The notes: generated by a model not told the origin, from the letters alone. Shown: positions 16,353 through 26,480, counted from the stretch's first letter. The stretch is DNA of 64,000 nucleotides from Paenibacillus_E sp052115445 (GCF_052115445.1 NZ_JBFRGR010000003.1:62001-126000); one strand, 5' to 3'. Made by a program: numbers and translations.

Positions 16353-17777
16353 TTGAACACGAATCGTTCGAGCTTTTTGATCAAGGTAGTGATGATGCTT
16401 TTAACTGTGGTGATAGGCTTCACGTGCTTACCGCTCAGCATTCCGATTGCCGCAGCGGCCGATACGATTACCCTTACGAAAGGGACGACTTACCAATCGA
16501 TTGATGGTTTTGGAGCGGCGGCGAATAAGCCCGTCTACGACTTGCAGCACACTATGAGCACGGTGAATCAAAGCGCTATTCTGGATAAACTTTTTCTCAA
16601 CAGTGGCTCTAATGCTGGACTTACGATGATTCGTTGGGAAATTAATCCCTACAAGCTAAGCGAGGACGCATCGGGCATTGAGATTTCCTACTGTGGATGG
16701 AACAATTGCTCAGAAGATTGGACCACGGATTCGCACCAAAGATGGTTTGCAGACCAGGCTTTGTCCCGTTATAGTGCAATGCAGTTCTATGCCGTTCCAT
16801 GGAGCCCTCCTTCGTGGATGAAAGACTCAGCTACAGTGAAAGGTGGCCATTTGCTTTCAACTCGCTATACGGATTATGCCAACTATGTGGCGAGATGGGT
16901 CCAGAAATATCGGGGAGATTTCGGATACAATGTCAAATGGCTAAGCATTCAAAATGAACCTGATTATGAGAATCCCCTATGNGCTACCGCTCGGTACTAT
17001 AACGCAGAAATGGACAGTGTCATTGGTGAGGTTGATAGCGCTCTAAGCAACAAAGGGATTAGGTCGCAGGTCAAGCTAACGTCCCCAGAGGCCACATCGG
17101 AGAATGTCGCGATGAATTTTCTGAACAATATGCCAACGAACAAGAGCCTCGTGGACTATGTGGCTTATCATAATTATGGCAATGACAATAGCACGCTTTA
17201 TGCGGAAACAAAGCCAAAACTAATGACGGAATATAATTTTAAGGATGAGACGAACAATCTCTGGGATCCTGCCAATACGACCTATGATAACCAACAAGCA
17301 ATCGATCTAGCAGTCAAAATTCATCGTGCACTGACAACCGGCGGCTCGAATGCGGCCAAAGGGTTCTTGTATTGGTGGAGTGTTGGCAGCAATGAGAGCT
17401 TGGCGCAACAGTTGATCAATCTGGATACGAGCGGAGGCACGTATGCAACGAGTAAGGTCTTATACGCGATGGGGAATTTCAGCCGTGTGATGAGGCCAGG
17501 TTATGTTCGCATTCAATCGACATCTAGCAACCCGTCCTTATTGGTCGTGGCGACAAAAGTCAACTCAACTAGTAAAGCACAGCTCGTCGTCATCAACACC
17601 TCATCGTCGGATATCACGGCTACCGTGAGCGGGTTCAGTACAACCTCAACCGCAGCGTCCAAGCTCAAAACCAGTGCCACCGATAACCTTACGAACATGA
17701 AGGATGTCACACTCTCAGGGGGATCGTTTACACAAACGTTTTCAGCCAAATCTGTTTATTCTTTTTCGGAGAAATAG
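16353..17777 (+). CDS. Secreted GH30-family xylanase
   Basis: Endo-acting glycanase of the GH30 family (glucuronoxylanase XynC / glucosylceramidase fold), expected to cut xylan outside the cell. TTG 16353 is chosen because GTGAGGAG ends 10 bases upstream. The alternative GTG 16335 overlaps that site. About 474 aa, starting with a signal peptide ending near IAAAADT. The opening YQSIDGFGAAANKP and the core VPWSPPSWMKDS are family hallmarks. The acid/base is Glu202 in IQNEPDYENP and the nucleophile Glu293 in LMTEYNF. YWWSVG lies late in the barrel, followed by a small beta domain. An uncalled base at 16982 sits just after the acid/base motif. It is probably transcribed alone, between two terminators. 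Confidence 0.9.
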   Translation: MNTNRSSFLIKVVMMLLTVVIGFTCLPLSIPIAAAADTITLTKGTTYQSIDGFGAAANKPVYDLQHTMSTVNQSAILDKLFLNSGSNAGLTMIRWEINPYKLSEDASGIEISYCGWNNCSEDWTTDSHQRWFADQALSRYSAMQFYAVPWSPPSWMKDSATVKGGHLLSTRYTDYANYVARWVQKYRGDFGYNVKWLSIQNEPDYENPLXATARYYNAEMDSVIGEVDSALSNKGIRSQVKLTSPEATSENVAMNFLNNMPTNKSLVDYVAYHNYGNDNSTLYAETKPKLMTEYNFKDETNNLWDPANTTYDNQQAIDLAVKIHRALTTGGSNAAKGFLYWWSVGSNESLAQQLINLDTSGGTYATSKVLYAMGNFSRVMRPGYVRIQSTSSNPSLLVVATKVNSTSKAQLVVINTSSSDITATVSGFSTTSTAASKLKTSATDNLTNMKDVTLSGGSFTQTFSAKSVYSFSEK

Positions 17778-17814
17778 ACAAGGAAAATTAAAAGAGTATG
17801 TCATATCAAAGAAG

Positions 17815-17841
17815 CCACTCCATTGGAGTGGTTTTATTTTT
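17815..17841 (+). terminator. Terminator after the GH30 gene
   Basis: Perfect seven-base arms CCACTCC and GGAGTGG with a 3-base loop, followed by TTTTATTTTT. Confidence 0.9.
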
Positions 17842-17938
17842 ATATACGCATGATGTGAAAAGTCAAAATTTTGGAGTGAAATGTCATATTATTGGAGCCT
17901 ACCAGGGAAAATCATAAAATATAATGAAAAAGCGTCAT

Positions 17939-17952
17939 AGAAAGCGCTTTCT
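17939..17952. promoter_or_regulatory. Palindromic cre-like CcpA operator with a nearby -10
   Basis: agaaagcgctttct is a perfect 14-base palindrome with the cre core. A TATAAT at 17920-17925 lies 13 bases upstream, with no clear -35. A repressor bound here would block transcription of the 2305-aa gene starting at 17991. Confidence 0.55.
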
Positions 17953-17990
17953 TACTTGGGGCGATATCAACATTTTAGGGAGGGGAAAAA

Positions 17991-20900
17991 TTGAGCAAGA
18001 ACTTACAGCAGTTATTCGCATTCATCCTCATCATAGCGCTCGTGTGCAGTGCTATTCCGGGTGGCAAAGCTAATGCTTTGGAGAAAAGTGAGGAGCCAGG
18101 TTTACTGGCTTGGTACAAACTGGATACGCCTTATGAAGTTAGTGGAAAAAACGTGGCAGAGGATTCCTCCGGCCAAGGCCATCATTCCATCAGTGCAATC
18201 GGCACTTGGGTCGAGGATGGTGGGGTATACGGAGGAGCCCTATCGTTTAACGGCGTCTCTGATCTAATTCAGCTGAACTTGGGATCGACGCCAGCAGAAT
18301 CGTACCTGAAAGATGCCTTCACTGAGCATTCGGCTTCGTTATGGTTTAAGGCCAACGACACGCAAAAGCTGCAGGTGCTGTACGAACGCGGAGGCAATGC
18401 GTCGGGTATGGCGTTGCAATTGAATGCGAACAAGCTGGAAGCTGCAGTTGCGAGCGCTGACGTGAGGGGAATTGTATCGGTCGATTTTACGGATACCACC
18501 TCTTGGCACCATGCGATGATTACGTTCAATAACGGCGTGTTCACGCTGTACCTGGATGGGAAGGTCGCAGCGACGAAAACTGTGCCGTTTACTAAAGTAA
18601 ACACGGCGCTTAACGAAGCGGCCATCGGTGCAAAATATGCGGTCTATGCATTCGGTGGGGATAACCAGACTGGAGCTTGGTTCAACGGAATGATCGATAA
18701 TGTGCGTTTGTACGACAAAGCGGTTACACCGTCGATTGAAGTGACCGGGGTCAGCTTGAATAAGGCACGGTTGACCACGACGGTCGGCGAATCGGTGTAT
18801 CTGGACGCTTCTCTCCAGCCGTCTTTCGCTAGCAATCGAAATATCACCTGGACGTCCAGCGATGAGTCTGTCGTGACGGTTGCTGTTTATGGTCCAACAC
18901 AAGCAGCGATCGAAGGAAAAAAAGCAGGCACTGCAACCGTTACGGTGACAACGGAGGATGGACATTATACGGCTGCAAGCGTTGTGACCGTGCTTCCTGC
19001 AAGGATCTCCATGCCTTTTGAGGGATTAGACGCTTGGTACAAGCTGGATGCGCCATTCAGTTATAGCGGCAAGCAAGTTGCAGAGGATTCCACAGGTAAT
19101 GGGCATCATTCTGTAAGCGCTATCGGGAGTTGGCTGCCAGATGGTGGTGTTGATGGAGGAGCCTTCTCCTTCAATGGATTGACAAGCACCATTCAACTCA
19201 ATACAAATACTATGCCCTTCTTGAGGGATGAGTTTTCCGCATTCACCGCAGCGATGTGGTTTAAGCCGACAGATTTGAATACCAGACAGGTATTGTTCGA
19301 GCGCGGAGGCAATGGGGCAGGATTGGCTATTCAAATTAATGGAGGGAAGCTCGAGGCTGCCGTTGTGAATAACGCACCGCTCGATCGAGTCATCCTTTCT
19401 ACAGAACTGGCTGGTGCGGACGTATGGCATCATGTAGTCGTATCCTTCGGCGGAAAGTCCTTCAAGCTCTACCTTGACGGACAATTAGCCAAATCTACGG
19501 TAACGTCTTTTGGCAAAGTTGCCGCAGCCGCTAACGAAGGGGCGCTCGGTGCAAGATTCGCCGTTGACGCTTTCGAAGGGCCGACAACCGGGGCTTATTT
19601 TAGCGGGGTTATCGATGATGTACGTTTGTACAATGCCGCTGTCGAGCCTATCTTGGGTGCCGTCCACCCGCAAAGCGTCAGTCTGGATCGGGCTGCGGTC
19701 ACGATTGGGGCCGGCCTTACACAGGAGCTGACTGCATCGGTTTTCCCGAAGCACGCAACGAATCAAGATCTGATCTGGACTTCCAGCAATGAATCCATTG
19801 CGAAGGTGATGTCGAAGAGCAATTTGAAGGCATCTGTGCAAGGGGTATCGGTAGGTACGGCGACCATCACCGTGACGACGGTCGATGGGAAATACTCGGC
19901 TCAGAGTAGCGTGACCGTTGAGAATATTCCGGTAGCGGGGGTCGGTCTTACACCTGCGGCAGCAGAAATTCTGATAGGAACGACACAGGCCTTAACATCG
20001 ACATTCACACCGACGAATGCGACGAACCAGAGGGTGAATTGGTCTTCTGACAACCCGACTATCGCATCGGTGAACGAAGCGGGTGTCGTTACGGCACTTC
20101 AGCCAGGTACAGCGATGATTACAGTCACGACAGTAGATGGCGCTCATACGGCTTCTGCGGTTGTGACGGTTAAAGGGATCTCGGTCTTGACGGTCTCACC
20201 AAATCACTCGAAAGTTGAGTTAGCGTTGGGGGGGACACATTTGTTGTCAGCCGTCATCTGGCCTAAGAATGCCACGAATCGGAATGTATCCTGGTCAACC
20301 TCCGATGCTTCCGTAGCAATGGTTGATCCGAACGGCCGGGTGACAGCTGTCGGTCTGGGCAGAGCGTTCATTACGGGAACAACCGAGGACGGAGGCTTGT
20401 CGGCGAGCAGTGAAGTCACCGTCATTTCTTCCGCCATTGAGAAAGTAGATAATCTGTTCAGAGTCGATTCGGGGTCCGACCTTGGCAAGAAGGCTACCCT
20501 CTACGACGGAACGATCGAGAAGTATAACGGTTACTATTATGCGATGGGCACCGGAACTTTGGGGAAAGTGTATCGCTCGAAGGATATGATCCACTGGGAA
20601 AGCCCGTATCGGTTAATTTCGAATGACCCGAGTACGATGCCGCAGGCGGTGACTCCATCCGATCACAACGAATTAGGCGCATCCGATTTGTTTTTCCATA
20701 ACGGGGTGATGTTCTATATCTACAATGGTACCTCATTGATCTACGGGGACCCTAGCAAGATGAATACGTCACCGAATTTCGAGTACGCCCTCAAGGATAA
20801 GAAGTTTGATGATGGGATTGACCCTCAATTATTCGTTGCGCACAACGGAGATTTAATCTTACTGCGCAAGGTAAATCCGGACGAGGTGGACCCTAATACC

Positions 20901-23900
20901 GGGGCAGCCAAGCCGGCGAATGCTGGCGCATGGCTCTGGGACGTGCAATCCTTCTTCAACGAGAAGGGCAATCCGGGCCGAAGCAAAGCGATCGAAACGG
21001 TTCATACACAGAAGGGCCACTGGGCCAATGTGAACTTCGTCAATTTCGAAGGACCGGAGTTATTTTACCATAATGGCGAGTATTACATGCTGTATGTCGG
21101 CAATCAGATGTTCCCGGAAACAGGACTTTATGAGACCGGGGTAGCGCAAGCCGATAGCTACGATAAAATAACGAACGATTCCAAATACCCGGGTAAGCTG
21201 CTAGCACGCAATATTGAGGGGCTGCTCCTGAAATATAACGTCATCCTGCCGACGGCCGAGCATGGCAGCCAGCCATATCAATATACCTTTAATGCGCCTC
21301 AGGCAGGCTGGAACGCGATTGGCTCCGATTTGAACGGTTGGATGACCGGGGAGGGCGGCTTCGGTTGGCCGGATACGAGAACGGGGAAAATCCCGACCAT
21401 TTACAACAACGGGAAAACGGCGCCATCCGAGATTTGGGCGCACCCGAGCGGTCAAGCCTCTATGTGGGCGAAACGCTCCTTCCATTTGGATGCTGTGCCG
21501 GAGACTACGGTCCTTCGCTACCGTCTGGAAGGCTATGGAAAGCTGTATGTGAACGGCAAGCCATTCTATACTTTCGGTGGTCAGCAGCGCGCCTACAAAA
21601 TGGTTGAAGTTCCCGCTGATTTGCTTCATGCCGGCGAGAATGTGATCGCCGTAGAGATCAGTAAAAATGGCGGGGCCTCCTTGAATTACTACCATCTAGA
21701 TTTTGGTCTGTATGATACGAACGGGCATCCTGTGGAACCCGACATTATCGGACCGTCGCAACCGAATATGATTAAGGGGCCGAATGGTTTTGAGGATTGG
21801 GTCACCTATAAAGCTTTTTGGAACAGTGATGAAGGGCAAGGGAAGGATCGTGTCTACTTCTGGGATCAAGAGATGGTCGTTGACGGACCAACCTCCTATG
21901 ATTCGGAAGGCATTCATCCGGAGGCCTGGACACCAACGTTCCAAGACAGGTTCGATTCGGAAGACAGCTTGCCCCATTACGAAATGCCGGAGGCAGGCGT
22001 ATCAATTGATAACGAGGCTTTGTATGTTAATGCGCCTGGCGATTCGAAACAAGTGCTGCTGAACGGATACGAAGCGGGAAATGTGTTTGTGGAAGCCAAT
22101 CTTCGATTCGACGACAACGATTTTGGAGATGAGGGGCAGGCGGGTATTGTTGCCTGGCATCAGGATGAGAACAACTATGTGAATGTGTTGATCGACCGCG
22201 ATGACCGGAAGCTTATCGTCCAGTCCCGCATAGACGGTGATTCGGAAAGCGCGGTCACAGATTTACCGTCGACGTTCGCGTTCATGGAGAATGACTCGCG
22301 TGTTAAAGATTACGCGGAGCAATATCATACGCTCAGAGTGTACAAGAATGGTTCCAAATTGTTTGCGGAATTGGATCACTACACGCTTAACGACGATCGG
22401 CCGGTGTTTGAGCAGGAGGCAATGGCTGCTCCAGGGCGAATCGGCTTGATCAGCAACAAGGCGAAGGTTCGGATGGATAATGTAACCGTAACGACCGGTT
22501 GGAGCGAATACGGTACGTACATCAACGGTTGGGATGAATCATGGTCGGTTTCGGAGAAGGGCTTGCAGTCCCCTGCGGCCGGGGAAGCGATCACGGTCAA
22601 GGGTGATCGGACGCTTGGGCATGAATTTTCGGTCAATGTAAATACGNGGGCCTTGCCAGACACTGGTAAAGCGGGCGTCATTCTTGAGTATGTTGACGAC
22701 CAGAACTACGTGACGGCAAGTACGAATTATGCCACGAACGAATTCGAGTTGCGCAAGATCGTGGATGGTCAGGAGGAACTCATGGCCGTCGCTCCCACAG
22801 CGAGAGATACGATCTATGGGCACAGCAACTACGCAGAGAACGGCCAGCGCGAGTATGTGTACGATCTGCGTGGCGAAGCGGAAGTTTCATCGGCCAAGAT
22901 TCTATGGTTCAATGGTCTGTTCCCGTACATGAACAAGAACTTCGAGCTGCCTGATTCGACATCGGCAAATTTCAAGTTCGATAGTCAGAAGGACGGTTGG
23001 AACTCGGTACCGTTCGCATATCAGGACAAGGGAAAAGGTGCTTATCATATCGCCGACTTTACGAACCCTGTAAAAACTAGTCAACTTCGACTGAGCGTAC
23101 CTTCAGATTTGAATCGCCCGTTCTCCTTCGCCCTTCGTGAAGAGATCAGCGCGCAAAACTTCTATAAGGTTGTTCGATCAAAGGGAAAAATCTACGTTTG
23201 GGTGAACAACAATCTGATCTTTGACGCAGAGGATCCTTTCGAAAATAGACCCGCACAGGCAGGCCTTTATTCAGATGGGATTCAGGCGACATACAATGCC
23301 TTTACCAGCTTCGACGTATCGGGACAACTCTCCGCTAGCGACAATGGCGGCGATTCTCTGATCGTGAAAGCGGAGGTGGCAGGCCAAGCAGGTAGCAATG
23401 GATGGTACGTTTCGGATGTACAGGTTACTTTGCGTCCAGATGGCGAAGGCTTGGGTCATGCTAACATATCCTACAGCCTGGATGCGGGGGACACATGGCA
23501 CGCGTACAGCGAGCCGATTGTGATTTCCGCTGAGGGTCGAAGTGAGCTTCGCTATCACGCCGACGATGGGGCTGGGAATACGACGGAGACTGCAACGTTG
23601 ACCATCAGCATCGATAAGACGGCACCGGTCATCGCGTTAAATGGAGCGTCCAACGTGACCGTGCCATTCGGCAGCACGTATCGCGATCAAGGCGCAACGG
23701 CAACGGATAATATCGGACCTGTGGGCAAGATTACTGTCACAGGTGAAGTGAATACCAACAGGGCAAGTACCTATACGCTGCGCTATAATGTGTCCGACCA
23801 AGCGGGGAACGCTGCTGCGGAAGTAGTACGCAAGGTGACGGTCGGGGAGGAAGAGGATTCTACCGGAACCGAGGAGCCTGTCGACGAAGGCAACCAAACG

Positions 23901-24908
23901 GGGGAAACCCCTGCTGGAGAAAGCACTGCGCCGCCATCTTCCGGGAGCAAGGAACAGCAAACGGATGTGAGCCCCGAAGAAAATAAGCAGTTGGAGCTGG
24001 AAGGCGGAGTAAAGATTCAAATTCCTGCCGGCGCCGTGTCTTCGAAGGGGACGATTCATATCGCGGTCGTTGAACCCGACCAGATTCCCGCGAATGGCGA
24101 TCTTCGATCGGTTAGCCAGATTTTCGAATTATCAAGTACGACTGGCGATCGGTTTTCAAAACCGCTTGAGATTTCATTCGTCTACGAAGCCAAGCAATTG
24201 AAGCCGGGGAGCCAACCGGCCGTGTACTATTATCAAGAAAGCCAGAAGCGTTGGATCTTCATCGGCGGAACCGTAAATGAAGACGGAACGATCCGGGTGA
24301 GCGTCGATCACTTCACGAAGTTTGCTGTCTTCTCCTATGAACCGGCAGAGATGAAAGATATGGCGAATCATTGGGCAGCAAGCTACGTTCGTCGCCTCAC
24401 AGGGATGAATGTCACAGCCGGATACCCGGACGGAAGTTTCCAACCGGAAGCAATCGTAACGAGGTCCGAATTCGCTAAGATGCTGGTTTCGGCCTTAGGT
24501 CTTAAAGCAGCTTCCCGCAAAACGAACTTCTCGGATGAAACGGATATCCCTTCTTGGGCGAAGCCGTACATCGTGGCGGCAGTGGAAGCGGGCCTGATTC
24601 AAGGCTACGAGGAAGCAGGCACGACTAGCTTCAAAGGTGAGCTCACCGTGACCCGGGCCGAAGCAGCAATAATGACGGCGAGAGCTTTGCAGAACTACGG
24701 AAACAGTAAAGCTGGCTTGACGAGCAAGGCACCGAGTTTGAAAGACGCTTCGGACATTCCGTCTTGGGCGAAACCATCGATCGATAAGGCTCTATCTGCG
24801 GGCATCCTGAATGGTTACGAGGATGGCACTTTCCGCGCTGGCCAAACAACAACGAGAGGCGAAGCAGCTGCTATGATTTACAAATTGCTGGCCGCGTTGG
24901 GCATTTAG
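17991..24908 (+). CDS. Giant SLH-anchored GH43-like surface glycoside hydrolase
   Basis: 2305 aa; TTG start with AGGGAGGGG upstream. A signal peptide is followed by two tandem LamG plus BIG2 units (residues about 35-340 and 345-650) that resemble each other, then more BIG2-like repeats. A five-bladed propeller of GH43 type begins near residue 825. Candidate catalytic acids are Asp839 (LYDGTIEKYNG), Asp944 (GIDPQLF) and Glu1020 (FEGPELFYHNGEYY). A galactose-binding-like module (about 1090-1240) interrupts the propeller before PNMIKGPNGFEDWVTY resumes it. LamG-like regions, an HYR/DUF5011-like domain (DKTAPVIALNGASN), a ZU5-like beta domain and three SLH domains (about 2125-2305) end the protein. 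The likely role is cell-bound cleavage of arabinoxylan-type side chains; substrate is inferred from context. Uncalled base at 22647. Confidence 0.85.
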   Translation: MSKNLQQLFAFILIIALVCSAIPGGKANALEKSEEPGLLAWYKLDTPYEVSGKNVAEDSSGQGHHSISAIGTWVEDGGVYGGALSFNGVSDLIQLNLGSTPAESYLKDAFTEHSASLWFKANDTQKLQVLYERGGNASGMALQLNANKLEAAVASADVRGIVSVDFTDTTSWHHAMITFNNGVFTLYLDGKVAATKTVPFTKVNTALNEAAIGAKYAVYAFGGDNQTGAWFNGMIDNVRLYDKAVTPSIEVTGVSLNKARLTTTVGESVYLDASLQPSFASNRNITWTSSDESVVTVAVYGPTQAAIEGKKAGTATVTVTTEDGHYTAASVVTVLPARISMPFEGLDAWYKLDAPFSYSGKQVAEDSTGNGHHSVSAIGSWLPDGGVDGGAFSFNGLTSTIQLNTNTMPFLRDEFSAFTAAMWFKPTDLNTRQVLFERGGNGAGLAIQINGGKLEAAVVNNAPLDRVILSTELAGADVWHHVVVSFGGKSFKLYLDGQLAKSTVTSFGKVAAAANEGALGARFAVDAFEGPTTGAYFSGVIDDVRLYNAAVEPILGAVHPQSVSLDRAAVTIGAGLTQELTASVFPKHATNQDLIWTSSNESIAKVMSKSNLKASVQGVSVGTATITVTTVDGKYSAQSSVTVENIPVAGVGLTPAAAEILIGTTQALTSTFTPTNATNQRVNWSSDNPTIASVNEAGVVTALQPGTAMITVTTVDGAHTASAVVTVKGISVLTVSPNHSKVELALGGTHLLSAVIWPKNATNRNVSWSTSDASVAMVDPNGRVTAVGLGRAFITGTTEDGGLSASSEVTVISSAIEKVDNLFRVDSGSDLGKKATLYDGTIEKYNGYYYAMGTGTLGKVYRSKDMIHWESPYRLISNDPSTMPQAVTPSDHNELGASDLFFHNGVMFYIYNGTSLIYGDPSKMNTSPNFEYALKDKKFDDGIDPQLFVAHNGDLILLRKVNPDEVDPNTGAAKPANAGAWLWDVQSFFNEKGNPGRSKAIETVHTQKGHWANVNFVNFEGPELFYHNGEYYMLYVGNQMFPETGLYETGVAQADSYDKITNDSKYPGKLLARNIEGLLLKYNVILPTAEHGSQPYQYTFNAPQAGWNAIGSDLNGWMTGEGGFGWPDTRTGKIPTIYNNGKTAPSEIWAHPSGQASMWAKRSFHLDAVPETTVLRYRLEGYGKLYVNGKPFYTFGGQQRAYKMVEVPADLLHAGENVIAVEISKNGGASLNYYHLDFGLYDTNGHPVEPDIIGPSQPNMIKGPNGFEDWVTYKAFWNSDEGQGKDRVYFWDQEMVVDGPTSYDSEGIHPEAWTPTFQDRFDSEDSLPHYEMPEAGVSIDNEALYVNAPGDSKQVLLNGYEAGNVFVEANLRFDDNDFGDEGQAGIVAWHQDENNYVNVLIDRDDRKLIVQSRIDGDSESAVTDLPSTFAFMENDSRVKDYAEQYHTLRVYKNGSKLFAELDHYTLNDDRPVFEQEAMAAPGRIGLISNKAKVRMDNVTVTTGWSEYGTYINGWDESWSVSEKGLQSPAAGEAITVKGDRTLGHEFSVNVNTXALPDTGKAGVILEYVDDQNYVTASTNYATNEFELRKIVDGQEELMAVAPTARDTIYGHSNYAENGQREYVYDLRGEAEVSSAKILWFNGLFPYMNKNFELPDSTSANFKFDSQKDGWNSVPFAYQDKGKGAYHIADFTNPVKTSQLRLSVPSDLNRPFSFALREEISAQNFYKVVRSKGKIYVWVNNNLIFDAEDPFENRPAQAGLYSDGIQATYNAFTSFDVSGQLSASDNGGDSLIVKAEVAGQAGSNGWYVSDVQVTLRPDGEGLGHANISYSLDAGDTWHAYSEPIVISAEGRSELRYHADDGAGNTTETATLTISIDKTAPVIALNGASNVTVPFGSTYRDQGATATDNIGPVGKITVTGEVNTNRASTYTLRYNVSDQAGNAAAEVVRKVTVGEEEDSTGTEEPVDEGNQTGETPAGESTAPPSSGSKEQQTDVSPEENKQLELEGGVKIQIPAGAVSSKGTIHIAVVEPDQIPANGDLRSVSQIFELSSTTGDRFSKPLEISFVYEAKQLKPGSQPAVYYYQESQKRWIFIGGTVNEDGTIRVSVDHFTKFAVFSYEPAEMKDMANHWAASYVRRLTGMNVTAGYPDGSFQPEAIVTRSEFAKMLVSALGLKAASRKTNFSDETDIPSWAKPYIVAAVEAGLIQGYEEAGTTSFKGELTVTRAEAAIMTARALQNYGNSKAGLTSKAPSLKDASDIPSWAKPSIDKALSAGILNGYEDGTFRAGQTTTRGEAAAMIYKLLAALGI

Positions 24909-24977
24909 CTTTAAGCACGAGGAGAAGGTTGGAAACGGGCCTAATTTGCTCCCGTCAGAAGCTATCCGCAAAAACGC

Positions 24978-25015
24978 AAAGGAGCTAAGCGCAAACACGC
25001 TTAGCTCCTTTTTTA
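24978..25015. terminator. Bidirectional terminator between convergent genes
   Basis: AGGAGCTAAGCG and CGCTTAGCTCCT pair perfectly around a 6-base loop. T runs follow on the plus strand and, less perfectly, on the minus strand (TTTGCGTTTTT). It serves the giant surface protein and probably the small minus-strand gene. Confidence 0.9.
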
Positions 25016-25071
25016 TTTCTATTTATGGCTTTTTGAATACATAACAAGGGGCAAATACAAACTGGATTATC

Positions 25072-25344
25072 CTAGTTTAAGTAGACAGAACCCTCAGGTA
25101 AAACAGTATCCTTATCGACCGCAATGATGCCTACTCCTCCGGGGATGTAAACTGCGACTGTATCCTCATCAATTAAATAACGGCCCGGCACATAAATATC
25201 ATGGACAAGGGTGTAAACATAACCATTCATATACGTGTAGGTTGGTGCCTCCATTGCTGTCTCGGTTGCGGCGCTAATGACGCTCGGAACCATTAAACAC
25301 GAAGTTGCAAGAAGCAAAGCCAATTTTGTTTTGAGAAATTTCAT
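25072..25344 (-). CDS. Small secreted protein of unknown function
   Basis: About 90 aa from ATG 25344, with a GGGAGAG ribosome site 8 bases upstream. A longer frame from 25410 is less likely. A clear signal peptide (KLALLLATSCLMVPSVISAA) precedes a mature part of about 65 residues with many Tyr and Val and the patterns YVPGRYLIDEDTVAVYI and IAVDKDTVLPEGSVYLN, which suggests a small beta-rich domain. There are no Cys residues in the mature part and no catalytic motif. I do not recognise the family. It is transcribed convergently with the giant SLH gene and shares its terminator. Confidence 0.6.
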   Translation of the reverse strand: MKFLKTKLALLLATSCLMVPSVISAATETAMEAPTYTYMNGYVYTLVHDIYVPGRYLIDEDTVAVYIPGGVGIIAVDKDTVLPEGSVYLN

Positions 25345-25508
25345 CTGTACCACTCTCCCAGTCTGTAATATGTATTTTAACTTTATAAAATATATATAAA
25401 CGATTTCCATATATTTGAATCAGCCCATGATGATTTTATTGTTGATGGAGCAGATCCGTCGCTTTTGAGCATCTCATGGTGTACAAATCTCATTAAACAT
25501 ATATTAAG

Positions 25509-25535
25509 TCTGCAAATTTAATTTGCAGGCTTTTG
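25509..25535 (+). terminator. Hairpin terminator in the intergenic region
   Basis: CTGCAAAT and ATTTGCAG pair perfectly with a 3-base loop, followed by GCTTTT. No plus-strand gene lies immediately upstream, so it may be the remnant of a lost gene. Confidence 0.6.
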
Positions 25536-25603
25536 TAATATGCGGGTTGCGAGTTAGGTTGGGATGTGGGGAGTGGGAATGGTGTAGGAGTAGTTGAAGG
25601 AGA

Positions 25604-25681
25604 TTAGATGGATTTTCTGTAGTTAAATTTTAGGATTTTTCGATCAAACGCAGTTTAGATGGATAACGTACAGTTAATTTT
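25604..25681 (+). repeat. Two copies of a short dispersed repeat
   Basis: Block one at 25604-25631 and block two at 25655-25681 share TTAGATGGAT...GTWSAGTTAAATTTT-like sequence. A third related block is at 29608-29634. They are non-coding. Confidence 0.45.
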
Positions 25682-25956
25682 AACCATTTTACCCGATCTG
25701 AGAAAAAGAGTCAGTTTTACCTACATGTTTTACAGTTAATTCGAGTTTTTAAGGAAATTTCGCGTAAATAGCGGTATCTTTTCCAGTTAAAATGTTTCAC
25801 AGGATATGGTGGCTATATCTCCCCCATTAACACATTCATCCTTTAACGGCAGTGTACTAATAAACCCGTGGAACCCCAAAAATTCACAGACTGTTCACTT
25901 ATGAAGAGGGTCCTGCAGCCGCTATACTAACAAGGAAAAAGAAAGGATGATAGAAC

Positions 25957-26442
25957 TTGCCAACAACGAAGAAAGAAGAATTTTATTTTGGATTGATGAT
26001 GTGCTTTGGAATGGTTGTATTTATGACAATGTATAATCTATTTACACACGGCTTGATGGGGAGCCTATCAGTGTCGGAGATTTTCATTCAACTTGTTCAA
26101 ATTTTTATTATTGCAACCTTATTGGAATTATTTGTTGTTGGTCCTGTGGCCAAAAAATTGGCGTTATCAATACCCTATGACAAATCTAAAAAGGTGTTTG
26201 TGATTCTCTTCTTAGCATTTTTCATGGTGAGTGGAATGGTTCTCTGTATGTCCTTATATGGATTGGGAAATGCTTATTTTTCTGATAGCTTGCATGGAGA
26301 TTCATTGCTGGAGAGTTACTTTACTCTAGTCTTTAAAAATTTTATTTTCGCTTTTCCTCTCCAACTCATTATTGTGGGGCCGCTTGTTCGGTATATATTT
26401 GTTAAGGTAGTTAAGAAAAGAATTGCGGTATCTTTGCGCTAG
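25957..26442 (+). CDS. DUF2798-type small integral membrane protein
   Basis: 161 aa from a TTG start with AAAGGATG 7 bases upstream. Four hydrophobic segments are visible, two of them ending in the repeated family pattern VVGPVAKKL / IVGPLVRYI. That repeat indicates two homologous halves of two membrane helices each, as in DUF2798 proteins. The function of the family is unknown to me. It is probably a single-gene transcript ending at the hairpin at 26453-26480. Confidence 0.7.
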   Translation: MPTTKKEEFYFGLMMCFGMVVFMTMYNLFTHGLMGSLSVSEIFIQLVQIFIIATLLELFVVGPVAKKLALSIPYDKSKKVFVILFLAFFMVSGMVLCMSLYGLGNAYFSDSLHGDSLLESYFTLVFKNFIFAFPLQLIIVGPLVRYIFVKVVKKRIAVSLR

Positions 26443-26452
26443 ATGAAAAACG

Positions 26453-26480
26453 AAGCCCTAGGGAATGAATCCCAGGGCTT
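26453..26480. terminator. Terminator between convergent genes
   Basis: AAGCCCTAGGGA pairs with TCCCAGGGCTT with one bulge. The minus strand follows it with CGTTTTT, so it probably also ends the spoVB-like transcript. Confidence 0.65.

Larger units (their letters stand above)
25411..25956. other. Long gene-free region with a terminator and spaced repeats
   Basis: No gene is supported. A hairpin with a T run lies at 25509-25535. After it the sequence is AT-rich and carries two related blocks, 25604-25631 and 25655-25681, both of the form TTAGATGGA then 6-8 bases then CAGTTAA/TAGTTAA and TTTT. Two further CAGTTAA words lie near 25733 and 25784. No convincing -35/-10 pair was found for the gene at 25957. 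Confidence 0.5.

Noticed and set aside
18269..24059. Many long minus-strand frames across the giant surface gene
   Set aside because: They follow the codon structure of the plus-strand gene, lack ribosome sites and show no domains.
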